DNA of 64,000 nt from Streptomyces sp. MspMP-M5 (lineage in GTDB: Bacteria > Actinomycetota > Actinomycetes > Streptomycetales > Streptomycetaceae): the NCBI RefSeq assembly GCF_000373585.1, contig NZ_KB891881.1:1-64000 (forward strand), read 5' to 3'. Position 1 is the stretch's first letter. Each line of letters opens with the position of its first letter. The translations under genes were made by a program, and so were the position numbers. This document shows positions 15,706 to 23,609 of the stretch, in pieces. The notes beneath the pieces are model-generated. The model was not told the origin of the DNA, did no database searches, and worked only from the letters and a program-made list of their open reading frames with translations.

Positions 15706-16281
15706 ATGCGTACTACCAGGAAGATCGCGGCCGCTGCGGCCGCTGCCATGGTGCTGGGTGCGACGGCAGCGGGAGTGGCGCAGGCATCGCCGACGGCGGC
15801 GGCCAAGGCTACGGCGGTCGGCAAGGATGCCTCGTCCGCCACCAGCGGCCACCGTTGCCACACCGGCGAGTTGCGCTACAGCTGGGACTCCGCGCACGGT
15901 GGCCGCCCCGACATGGACGCCACCAGCCAGCAGATCGCGGCGGTGCGACTGAAGAACAACGGCGGCCGCACCTGCACCCTCCACGGTTTCCCGGGAGTCC
16001 GCCTGATCAGCGCATCCGGTGAGGCATGGGACCTGCGCCGCTCCGCGGACAGGCCGAGCACCATCACCCTGCGGCCCGGTGACGACATGGCCCTGGTCAC
16101 GGTGGCCATCCTGCCGGTCGCCAGGCACAGCGCGGGCGCGTTCCTGCCGAGCAAGGTCCTGATCACCCCGCCCGACGAGAGGACGCACGTCACCCTTGCC
16201 TGGCCCTACGGCGGAGCCATCCTGGACCAGTCCGGCGCCACCCACCCCGGTACCTACGTCAACCCCGTCGGCGTGGGCTGA
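15706..16281 (+). CDS. Exported DUF4232 protein
   Basis: A 191-residue protein with a signal peptide (basic R-K, alanine-rich core, A-Q-A-S cleavage site near residue 28) and a DUF4232 beta-sandwich domain. Two cysteines (R-C-H-T-G and T-C-T-L-H-G-F-P-G-V) probably form a disulfide. DUF4232 proteins are secreted or surface proteins of actinobacteria with no proven role. The ATG at 15706 has GAGGGAG upstream. A bidirectional terminator separates it from the convergent Gly/His-rich gene. Confidence 0.88.
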   Translation: MRTTRKIAAAAAAAMVLGATAAGVAQASPTAAAKATAVGKDASSATSGHRCHTGELRYSWDSAHGGRPDMDATSQQIAAVRLKNNGGRTCTLHGFPGVRLISASGEAWDLRRSADRPSTITLRPGDDMALVTVAILPVARHSAGAFLPSKVLITPPDERTHVTLAWPYGGAILDQSGATHPGTYVNPVGVG

Positions 16282-16301
16282 GCTCGACGCAGACGCCGAC
16301 A

Positions 16302-16341
16302 GGCCCCGGGTTCCGAACTGATGGGATCGGAACCCGGGGCC
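16302..16341. terminator. Bidirectional terminator
   Basis: Perfect 15-base arms GGCCCCGGGTTCCGA and its complement with a 10-base loop, between the 3' ends of two convergent genes. Confidence 0.88.
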
Positions 16342-16362
16342 CATCTGCGTTACCTGATTCCC

Positions 16363-16827
16363 TTACATGTCACCGCCGCCGTGGCCGCTGTCTTCACCGC
16401 CACCCTGGCCGCCGCCTTCACCACCGCCGTGGCCGCTGTTTCCGCCGCCACCGTGGTCACCCGTCCCACCGCCGTGGCCGCCGCTTCCGCCGCCCTCGTG
16501 GCCGCCACCGCCGCCACCGCCGCCGTGGTGGCCCTCGCCGCCACCCATGTCGCCGTCGACCGAGTTGTTGCAACCCATGCGGGAGCCCATCGAGGTGCCC
16601 TGCGCACCCGCGTTGCCCTCGCCGTTGAGCGCGTTGCCCAGGAGGCCGTTCAGGATCCCGACCTCGCCGAGCACGTCGACGTTCAGGTCGTGGGAGCGGC
16701 AGGAGTTGTGCTGCGAGACGTCGACGCCGCCGCCACCACGGGCGGCCGCGTGGGCGGTGCCGGCGCCGAAGAGGGCGAAGCTGCTGAGAGCGGCGGCCAT
16801 GACAGCCGCCTTGTGAAGCTTGTGCAT
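16363..16827 (-). CDS. Secreted Gly/His-rich protein, chaplin-like in layout
   Basis: A 154-residue exported protein. A signal peptide ends near T-A-H-A-A (about residue 27). A short folded-looking segment follows (V-D-V-S-Q-H-N-S-C-R-S-H-D-L-N-V-D-V-L-G; G-N-A-L-N-G-E-G-N; M-G-C-N-N-S) with two cysteines spaced about as in chaplins. The last 60 residues are mostly Gly and His with a few Asp/Glu. The cysteine-framed region recalls small Streptomyces surface proteins but is not a true chaplin match. The His-rich tail could bind metal. No partner gene is adjacent. Confidence 0.75.
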   Translation of the reverse strand: MHKLHKAAVMAAALSSFALFGAGTAHAAARGGGGVDVSQHNSCRSHDLNVDVLGEVGILNGLLGNALNGEGNAGAQGTSMGSRMGCNNSVDGDMGGGEGHHGGGGGGGGHEGGGSGGHGGGTGDHGGGGNSGHGGGEGGGQGGGEDSGHGGGDM

Positions 16828-17198
16828 TTCTGCTCCGGAAGTTTGGGGTGATTCGGCCTGGGATTTGCCGAATCCGTACAGTTGCGGAAGGCTAATACGA
16901 AATATGATGGAGGTATTCGCCGACGCGCCGGATCGATCCGACCTTGGCGAGCGTCGCCATGCCCCAGTCGCGGGCGTGTCGCGGGCCCGGTGAACGGGTT
17001 CCGCCGACGGCTCTCCCCGAAGACGCCGACGTCAGAGCGTTGCCGACGCTCCCAAGAGGCGCGCGAGTGCGACGCCCGGCCACCCCGGCCAAGCACGCCA
17101 ACCTCAACTGCCTGGATCACTGCAACTGCCGCAGGCCGCCACCCGGTCGGCGGCCTGCCGCGGGGCGAGGTGATGGGCGGCGGCTAATCTGCCGGGCA
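16828..17198. promoter_or_regulatory. Divergent intergenic region
   Basis: A 371-base gap between the Gly/His-rich gene and the AraC regulator. The first 60 bases are A/T-rich, as expected for the promoter of the secreted protein. The rest is G/C-rich; I see no convincing gene or operator in it. Confidence 0.45.
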
Positions 17199-17972
17199 AT
17201 GACTCGTATCCGCCATCAGCCGGTCGCGCCGACCCGGATGCGGTGTCTGGCGCCCGGCGCCGGCATTGACGCCCACCGTCACGACGATCACCAGATCGCC
17301 TACGCCAGCCGCGGAGTGGTGGCCGTCACCACCGACGCAGGCTCATGGGTGGCACCGGCCAACCGCGCCATCTGGATACCGGCCGGCGCCCCGCACGCCC
17401 ACCGCGCCCACGGCAGACTCGAACTGCACCTGGTCGGCCTGCCCGCCACCGACAACCCGCTCGCCCTCGAACGCCCGACGGTCCTCAAGGTCAGCCCCCT
17501 GCTGCGGGAGCTGATCCTCGCCTACACCCACGACACCGAGGTCGGCGACAGTCCCCAACGGGACCGGTTGCGCGCGGTCCTGCTCGACCAGTTGCACCTC
17601 TCCCCTCAGCAGCCGCTGCACCTGCCCGCTCCCACTACACCCCGCCTCAAGGCGCTGGGCGACATCCTGCACGCCGATCCGGCAGACAACCGCACCCTGG
17701 CCGCACTGGGCAGGCAGATCGGAGCGAGCGACCGCACCCTGTCCCGGCTCTTCCAGACCGAGCTGGGTATGACGTTCAGCCAATGGCGAACCCAACTACG
17801 CCTCTACCACGCGCTGGTACTCCTCGCCGAGGACGTGCCGGTGACCACGGTGGCCCGCCATTGCGGTTGGTCCTCCGCCAGCGCCTTCATCGACGTCTTC
17901 CGGCGGGCTTTCGGGCACACCCCTGGGTCGTTCAGGAACCAGTCTGCTTCGCCGAGTAGTCGGAAAGGGTAG
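17199..17972 (+). CDS. AraC-family transcriptional regulator with cupin domain
   Basis: A 257-residue regulator. Residues about 10-90 form an AraC-type cupin sensor (H-R-H-D-D-H-Q-I-A-Y-A-S-R-G; W-I-P-A-G-A-P-H). The C-terminal 100 residues form the double helix-turn-helix (L-A-A-L-G-R-Q-I-G-A-S-D-R-T-L-S-R-L-F; V-A-R-H-C-G-W-S-S-A-S-A-F-I-D-V-F; F-G-H-T-P-G). No obvious target lies beside it on the same strand; the downstream gene is a remnant. The ribosome site before ATG 17199 is weak, so the start is uncertain. Confidence 0.88.
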   Translation: MTRIRHQPVAPTRMRCLAPGAGIDAHRHDDHQIAYASRGVVAVTTDAGSWVAPANRAIWIPAGAPHAHRAHGRLELHLVGLPATDNPLALERPTVLKVSPLLRELILAYTHDTEVGDSPQRDRLRAVLLDQLHLSPQQPLHLPAPTTPRLKALGDILHADPADNRTLAALGRQIGASDRTLSRLFQTELGMTFSQWRTQLRLYHALVLLAEDVPVTTVARHCGWSSASAFIDVFRRAFGHTPGSFRNQSASPSSRKG

Positions 17973-18010
17973 GCGTTTTCAGGCGAGGGCGGACGGCGGA
18001 TGGGTTCGGG

Positions 18011-18348
18011 CTAGAGGCCCAAGGCCGCGGCCGCTTGGGAGGAATGGTGGTCGGCGTCGCCGAAGGCCAGGGCGGTGGCCGCGGCGTGGCGGGTGAAGAG
18101 GTGCAGGCCGTGTTCGGCGGTGAACCCGATGCGCCGTGGACCTGATGGGCCAGTGCGCACACCTCCTGGTACTGCTCGCTGGCGCATGCCTTGGCCGGCG
18201 AGACCTCCGGAGTGGCAGGGAAGTCGTGCGACAGCCGCCAGGCGGCCTCGTTGGCAAGCAGGCGTGCGGTGAGGACGTGCACGGCCATGTCCGCACCGTG
18301 TTGCTGGACCGCCTGGAGACTGCCGATGGGGCTTTTGAGTCCAACTGA
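18011..18348 (-). pseudogene. Acyl-CoA dehydrogenase C-terminal fragment, frameshifted
   Basis: The segment reads P-I-G-S-L-Q-A-V-Q-Q-H-G-A-D-M, then A-R-L-L-A-N-E-A-A-W-R-L, as in helix regions of the acyl-CoA dehydrogenase C domain. After H-Q-V-H-G-A-S-G the frame must shift by one base to continue as F-T-A-E-H-G-L-H-L-F, ending at a TAG at 18011. The N-terminal and middle domains with the catalytic base are absent. It is a decayed remnant next to a live hydrolase gene. Confidence 0.8.
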
Positions 18349-18466
18349 CGGTGAGCGCCGGCCGGCCCTCCGCCGGGCCGGGCTGTCGGCGTTCTCCGTG
18401 GCGAGGTCGGCAGCCCGGCTTATGGATAAGGGTGCGACCGGCCCGGCATGACTGCAGGGGGTGCCG

Positions 18467-19261
18467 TCACCTGCGGCTGTCGTGAAGGAAGTCGCGGATG
18501 AGGGTGGCCCATTCCTCCGGCCGCTCGATGAAGGGGAGGTGCCCGGAGGCGATCTCGGCGTAGCGCGCCCCCGGAATGGCGTCCGCGAGTTGCCGGTGGT
18601 GGTGCGGCGAGACGAGCTGGTCGAGCGCGGTGGAGATGACCAGGGTCGGCACGGCGATGGCCGCGAGGTCGGCCCGGACGTCGACGCAGTCGATGAGCAG
18701 CTCGACGTGCTCCGGCGTGCCTGGCGGGATGGTGGCGGCCGTGGTCGTGAGGGTGGTGTCGAGGTCGTCCTGGGTGAGGGCGTCCAGGACCGGGGAGCTC
18801 AGGCACATCAGGGTCAGGAAGCCGGCCAGTCGCTCCAGATCGCCGGCGCGCAGCAGGTCGCGCCACAGCCGTGCCGTCAGCAGGAACCGCGGGTCGGGGT
18901 GGGCGAAGCCCGCGGTGAGGACCAGGGCCGTGACGCGGTCGGGGTGGCGGGTGGCGGCGCGGATGGCGACCGGGCAGCCCAGTGAGTATCCGGCGATGGC
19001 GAAGGTCGCCAGGCCCTCCTCGACGGCGGTGGCGACCAGTTCGTCGGCCAGCGCATCCAGGGCGAGCGGCGCGTCGGCGCGCGCGGTGCGGCCGGTGCCT
19101 GGGTAGTCCGGGCCGACGACGGTGTGCTGTGCGGCCAGCACGTCCAAGAGGGGGCCGTAGTTGGCGTCGATGCCTCCGCCGGCGCCATGGGCGAGCAGCA
19201 GGCCCGGGCCGTTCCCGCGCACCAGGCGGCCGAGACGGGAAGTGGGCAGAGCAGTGGACAT
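18467..19261 (-). CDS. Alpha/beta hydrolase
   Basis: A 264-residue alpha/beta-hydrolase. The oxyanion segment L-L-A-H-G-A-G-G, nucleophile elbow G-Y-S-L-G, acid-bearing strand (T-A-L-D-Q-L-V) and terminal histidine (A-S-G-H-L-P-F-I) are all visible. It should hydrolyse an ester, lactone or related bond; the substrate is unknown. The ATG at 19261 follows AAGGAG at good spacing and is preferred over 19327. No operon partner is evident. Confidence 0.85.
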   Translation of the reverse strand: MSTALPTSRLGRLVRGNGPGLLLAHGAGGGIDANYGPLLDVLAAQHTVVGPDYPGTGRTARADAPLALDALADELVATAVEEGLATFAIAGYSLGCPVAIRAATRHPDRVTALVLTAGFAHPDPRFLLTARLWRDLLRAGDLERLAGFLTLMCLSSPVLDALTQDDLDTTLTTTAATIPPGTPEHVELLIDCVDVRADLAAIAVPTLVISTALDQLVSPHHHRQLADAIPGARYAEIASGHLPFIERPEEWATLIRDFLHDSRR

Positions 19262-19393
19262 GGAATCGTCTCCTTCGGTTGCGGCGCACCCAGCCCGCCC
19301 CAACATGACCGGGGTGCTGATGGACATGACCGGGACGCTAGAGCCTCACATCGGTGTGAGAGTCAAAGCGGTGAGGCGTAGCCCGCACGCGGC

Positions 19394-19425
19394 TCGACGA
19401 GGTCCGGCTTCGACGAGGTCCGGCT
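19394..19425. repeat. Perfect 16-base tandem duplication
   Basis: TCGACGAGGTCCGGCT occurs twice head to tail, ending at the stop of the HAD pseudogene. It looks like a recent slippage or repair product. Confidence 0.9.
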
Positions 19426-19955
19426 ACTGCCCCGTCATGGCGGTGACCAGTTCCTCCAGTCCGCTGAACTGCCAGTCGAAGCGGTCGGAATCCGCGGGTG
19501 GATCCCCGACCGGTCGCTGGACGTAGGCGGTCCGCATGCCCTGCGCCCGGGCTCCGCGAAGGTCCCAGGCATGGGCGGCCACCATCAGTACGTGTTCCGG
19601 GGGAGAGCCGGCCGCGTCCAGGGCGAGCCGGTAGACCTCGAGTGCCGGCTTGTAGGCCAGGGCGGCCTCGGCGGACAAGGCTTGATGCCAGCGCAGCCCG
19701 GCATGTGCGCTGAGCCGCAGCAGGGCGGTGCGGCTGGCGTTGGAGAGCCCCAGCACGGGGAATGTCTGCGCGAGCCGCTGGAGACCCGCGACCGAATCGG
19801 CCCACGGTGGAAGGCGTTGACCAGCCGTGGCCAGCCGGGCGATGGCCGCCTGCCTCGCGAATTGCCGTGCGCAGCCCACTGGGTTCGTCGACCAGAGTCC
19901 CCAGGACGTCGAAGACCACGACCTCGACATCGCCGATCTCAGTCAGTTCGGCCAC
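19424..19955 (-). pseudogene. Haloacid dehalogenase-like (HAD type II) pseudogene
   Basis: The gene starts well: GTG at 19955 after a purine-rich GGAGGAGGAG, and V-V-V-F-D-V-L-G-T-L-V-D with the HAD nucleophile aspartate. Near T-A-I-R-E-A the frame shifts; the rest (V-L-G-L-S-N-A-S; A-Y-K-P-A-L-E-V-Y; M-V-A-A-H-A-W-D-L-R-G-A) is read in a second frame ending at 19424. About 80 residues of the cap domain are missing between the two parts. The product would be a broken (S)-2-haloacid dehalogenase-like enzyme. Confidence 0.82.
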
Positions 19956-20009
19956 AACTCCTCCTCCTTCTTCTTCTCTGCCTTCTCTTCCGTCTCCCTC
20001 TTCTCGTGC

Positions 20010-20256
20010 CCCGTTCGCCCTGCGTCACCTCAAGGAGTGCGGACGCGCCGGCTGCACTCGTATCTACCTCGATCGCTCGCGTGGCGCCCGACGTACCTGG
20101 TGCGGGATGGACGCCTGCGGCAACCGCGTCAAGGCCGCGGCCTACCGAGCCCGCAGACGCGCCTCGACCTCGGCCGACGCCCCAGTGGCTCCGCATGACG
20201 CGCACTGCAGGCGAGAGCGCCGCCGAGCTGGTCCGGGTGCTGCTGCGGACCAGTAA
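20010..20256 (+). pseudogene. CGNR zinc-finger protein C-terminal remnant
   Basis: The segment L-K-E-C-G-R-A-G-C-T-R-I-Y-L-D-R-S-R, W-C-G-M-D-A-C-G-N-R-V-K-A-A-A-Y-R-A-R-R is a clear CGNR zinc finger, normally the C-terminal DNA-binding end of a 180-200-residue regulator. No N-terminal ABATE-like domain precedes it; the upstream open frame is antisense to the HAD pseudogene. The tail after R-A-R-R-R-A runs on without similarity. It is probably a deletion relic. Confidence 0.8.
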
Positions 20257-20280
20257 CGTCGGTGCCTGTCTGTGGGCCGA

Positions 20281-20709
20281 TCAGTCTCTCGTTTTCGGTG
20301 CTTCCTCGGGTACGGGGAGCGAGCGCCACAGTCCGCCGCCGGCGGCGGGGACGAGGTTCGGTGCGGCGTCGCGCAGACAGCGCGCGGTGGCATCGGGATC
20401 CGGTACGGAGACGACGAGAAGGCTGAAAGGGGACGACGGGGGTAGCCCGATGCAGAGCACGGGGCCGTCGGGTCGTACGGCGACGAAATCCTTGCCGGCC
20501 GAGTGCCGGCGTACGCCGACGCAGAACACTTCGGGCACCCAGACGCCTCGTCCGCGTCTCCCGCGCAGGGCGCGCCACCAATCCGGTTCGATCATCACGG
20601 TGCGCACCGCGGAGAGCGGCACGAGGATCCGGAAGCGTCGGGCGGCCGCCTTCTCGGGCCACGTCAGGCGGAGGAGGAGCTGGTCCTCCCTGATCGTCAG
20701 ATGTGCCAT
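20281..20709 (-). CDS. Hypothetical protein
   Basis: A 142-residue soluble protein I do not recognise. It alternates short hydrophobic strands and basic loops (L-L-L-R-L-T-W-P-E-K; W-W-R-A-L-R-G-R-R-G-R-G-V-W-V-P), like a small beta-rich PH-type fold. AGGAG lies 11 bases before ATG 20709. Codon use is coding-like throughout, so it is probably real. Nothing nearby suggests its role. Confidence 0.65.
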   Translation of the reverse strand: MAHLTIREDQLLLRLTWPEKAAARRFRILVPLSAVRTVMIEPDWWRALRGRRGRGVWVPEVFCVGVRRHSAGKDFVAVRPDGPVLCIGLPPSSPFSLLVVSVPDPDATARCLRDAAPNLVPAAGGGLWRSLPVPEEAPKTRD

Positions 20710-20961
20710 CGGCTCGACAGCTCCTGGTCGTGGTGCGAGGGGCCGGCCCAGCGTCGGGTCAGCGGCGGCGAACGGCTCCGATTACGGCTCGGCAACCGTT
20801 GCCTACCAGACTCGGAGCGGGAGCCGGGTCGGTGGCGACGGCGTGGCGCACGGGTCGAGCCCCGCGTAACGACCCGACTGGCGGAGGCCGGGTCTTACGA
20901 AGTCATGACGTGAGCGTCGTGGTGCACGTCGGAACGCGGCACCAGGCTTAGCGTGATCGGC

Positions 20962-22869
20962 ATGCGAGTACTGGTTACCGGCGGTGCCGGATTCATCGGA
21001 TCGCAGGTCGTCGAGGCGCTTCTCAGGCGGGGCCATGAACCCGTCGTGTTCGACGCACTGCTGCCTTCGGCCCATCCGGAGCCCCCGCCGCCGCACTCCG
21101 GGGCGGACCGGGTCGTCGGGGACGTACGCGATCGGGCGGCCGTCGAGACGGCCCTCGTCGGCGTCGACGCGGTCTGCCACCAGGCGGCGATGGTGGGCCT
21201 GGGCAAGGACTTCGCGGACGCGCCCGACTATGTCGGCTGCAACGACCTGGGGACGGCCGTACTGCTGGCGGCCATGGCCGAGGCAGGCGTGCGTCGGCTG
21301 GTGCTGGCCGGATCGATGGTGGTCTATGGGGAGGGGCACTACAGCTGCCCCTCCCACGGCCCCGTGCGGCCGGGTCCGCGGGCGGTCGCCGAGCTGGCAG
21401 CCGGGCGGTTCGAGCCGGACTGCCCGCGCTGCGGTGCCACGTTGCTGCCCGGCCTGGTCCGCGAGGACGCGCCCGTCGATCCGCGCAATGTGTACGCGGC
21501 GACCAAGCTCGCCCAGGAGCACCTTGCCGCCTCCTGGGCCAGGGCCACCGGCGGCCGGGCCGTCGTACTGCGCTACCACAACGTCTACGGGCCGGGCATG
21601 CCGCGTGACACCCCGTACGCGGGGGTGGCGTCGTTCTTCCGTTCGGCGCTGGCCCGTGGCGAGTCACCCACCGTCTATGAAGACGGCGGTCAGCGGCGGG
21701 ACTTCGTCCACGTCCGGGACATCGCGGGGGCGAACGTCGTCGCGTTGGAGGCGCTCCCGGAACGGGTGGAAGGGACGCTGACCGCCTACAACGCCGGCAG
21801 TGGGCAACCGCACACCGTCGGCGCGATGGCGCGCACGCTGGCCGAGGCGTACGGCGGGCCGGAGCCGGTGGTGACGGGGGAGTACCGCCTCGGCGATGTC
21901 CGGCACATCACCGCCTCCTCGCAGCGGATCGCCGAGGAACTGGGGTGGCGGGCGGAGACCGGATTCGCCGAAGGGATGGCGGAGTTCGCCCGGGAGGGGA
22001 TGCGGGAGGGGAACCGGGAACGGCCGCGGGAGGGGACGCGGGAGCTGCCGCGGAAGGGCACGGGGCCGGGCGCGGAGCGGGGTGCGGGGCAGGCGACGCG
22101 GGACGGGACGGGGGCGGACGCGGCCGGGTCTGACATCGGCCCGGCGGCGGAGAGAGCTGCTCGCGGCGGTCCCCGGCCCGCCTCGGTGGACGTCGTGCTG
22201 CCCTGCCTGAACGAGGCCGCCGCACTGCCGTGGGTGCTGGCGCGCATCCCGGACGGCTGGCGGGCCATCGTCGTCGACAACGGCTCGACCGACGGCTCCG
22301 CCGAGATCGCCCGTGGCCTCGGCGCCACCGTCGTCCACGAACCGCGGCGCGGCTTCGGCGCCGCCTGCCACGCCGGACTGCTCGCCGCCGAGGCCGACAT
22401 CGTCTGCTTCTGCGACTGCGACGCCTCGCTGGACCCGGCGCTGCTCGACCCGTTCGTGCGCGCCGTACGCGACGGGGAGAGCGACCTCGTGCTGGGCCGC
22501 CGCCGCCCGCAGGGCCGTGGTGCCTGGCCGCCGCATGCCCGGGCCGGCAACCTGGTCCTGGCGCGGATGCTGCGCCGGCGCACCGGTCTGCGGCTGCACG
22601 ACCTGGGCCCGCTCCGTGCCGCCCGACGCGCCGCGTTGCTCGGCCTGGATCTGACGGACCGTCGCAGTGGCTATCCGTTGCAGATGGTCGTCCGCGCCGC
22701 CGACGCCGGCTGGCGCATCGAGGAGCGGGACGTGCCCTACCGGCCGCGTACCGGCCGCTCGAAGGTCACCGGCACCTGGCGCGGCACCTGGCACGCCGTC
22801 CGCGATATGCGCGGCGTCCTCAACCAGCCGCCGCTGACGGCACGAGTACAGGAGACGGTGGCGCGATGA
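20962..22869 (+). CDS. NAD-dependent epimerase/dehydratase fused to a family 2 glycosyltransferase
   Basis: About 635 residues with two enzymes. Residues 1-330 form an extended SDR sugar-nucleotide epimerase: V-T-G-G-A-G-F-I-G, then Y-A-A-T-K for catalysis. A Zn-ribbon-like C-P-R-C insert sits near residue 155. A repetitive Arg/Glu/Gly linker (about 340-400) leads to a GT-A glycosyltransferase (V-V-L-P-C-L-N-E-A; V-V-D-N-G-S-T-D-G-S; C-D-C-D-A-S-L-D) of the dolichyl-phosphate-sugar synthase type. It probably makes a nucleotide sugar and moves it to a lipid or acceptor. Its stop overlaps the next ATG. The start could be GTG 20953. Confidence 0.88.
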   Translation: MRVLVTGGAGFIGSQVVEALLRRGHEPVVFDALLPSAHPEPPPPHSGADRVVGDVRDRAAVETALVGVDAVCHQAAMVGLGKDFADAPDYVGCNDLGTAVLLAAMAEAGVRRLVLAGSMVVYGEGHYSCPSHGPVRPGPRAVAELAAGRFEPDCPRCGATLLPGLVREDAPVDPRNVYAATKLAQEHLAASWARATGGRAVVLRYHNVYGPGMPRDTPYAGVASFFRSALARGESPTVYEDGGQRRDFVHVRDIAGANVVALEALPERVEGTLTAYNAGSGQPHTVGAMARTLAEAYGGPEPVVTGEYRLGDVRHITASSQRIAEELGWRAETGFAEGMAEFAREGMREGNRERPREGTRELPRKGTGPGAERGAGQATRDGTGADAAGSDIGPAAERAARGGPRPASVDVVLPCLNEAAALPWVLARIPDGWRAIVVDNGSTDGSAEIARGLGATVVHEPRRGFGAACHAGLLAAEADIVCFCDCDASLDPALLDPFVRAVRDGESDLVLGRRRPQGRGAWPPHARAGNLVLARMLRRRTGLRLHDLGPLRAARRAALLGLDLTDRRSGYPLQMVVRAADAGWRIEERDVPYRPRTGRSKVTGTWRGTWHAVRDMRGVLNQPPLTARVQETVAR

Positions 22870-23609
22870 CCGGGGCTCCACAATTTCCGTCGGACGCACA
22901 ACTTCCGCCGCATGCACAGGGTCTGCGAGGATCGCACGATCCGGCCGTGCCAAGCGGCCCGACCGGCTCGACCGGCCCCACGACGGTCCTGGTCATCGCC
23001 AAGGAACCGGTGCCGGGTCGGGTCAAGACCCGACTGACGCCGCCCTACGCGCCGCACGAGGCCGCCCAGTTGGCCGAAGCGGCGTTGTGCGACACGCTGC
23101 GGGCCGTTGGCGCGATGCCTGCGCGGCGGCGGGTGCTGGTCCTCGACGGGCGGCCGGGCAGCTGGTTGCCAACCGGTTTCGACGTTCGGCCGCAGGGCAC
23201 CGGCGGCCTCGACGAGCGGCTTGCCGCGGCCTTCGCCGAGAGCACCGGACCGACGCTGCTCATCGGCATGGACACCCCTCAGGTCACGCCCCAACTCCTC
23301 GCCCCAGCACTGGACATCGGTGCCTGGGACGACTGCGACGCCTGGTTCGGGGCGGCCGAGGACGGCGGATTCTGGGCGCTCGGCCTGGGCTGCCCCGAGC
23401 CCGGGCTGCTGCGCGGCGTCCCCATGTCCACCGCCCACACCGGCGCCGCGCAGCGCGCCAGACTGACCGCCGCCGGGCTGCGGGTGCGGGATCTGCCTCC
23501 GCTGCGCGACGTCGACACCGCGGAGGACGCCGACCGGGTCGCGGCCGACGCACCCGGCGGCCGGTTCGCCGCCACCCTGGCCAGGCTGCGTCCGGTGGGC
23601 AGCCGATGA
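22866..23609 (+). CDS. DUF2064 / TIGR04282-family glycosyltransferase-like protein
   Basis: A 247-residue protein with a nucleotidyltransferase-like fold. The family marks are V-I-A-K-E-P-V-P-G-R-V-K-T-R-L-T-P-P near residue 40, then L-I-G-M-D-T-P-Q and A-A-E-D-G-G-F-W-A-L-G. TIGR04282 proteins are named after arsenosugar loci, but most occur in other sugar clusters, as here. The ATG overlaps the previous stop (ATGA) and the stop overlaps the next start, so the three genes are translationally coupled. The first 35 residues are a low-complexity extension. Confidence 0.85.
   Translation: MTGAPQFPSDAQLPPHAQGLRGSHDPAVPSGPTGSTGPTTVLVIAKEPVPGRVKTRLTPPYAPHEAAQLAEAALCDTLRAVGAMPARRRVLVLDGRPGSWLPTGFDVRPQGTGGLDERLAAAFAESTGPTLLIGMDTPQVTPQLLAPALDIGAWDDCDAWFGAAEDGGFWALGLGCPEPGLLRGVPMSTAHTGAAQRARLTAAGLRVRDLPPLRDVDTAEDADRVAADAPGGRFAATLARLRPVGSR

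Noticed and set aside
16363..16827. A genuine chaplin
   Set aside because: The cysteine spacing is similar but the conserved chaplin core and sorting signals are not present, and the His-rich tail is foreign to the family.
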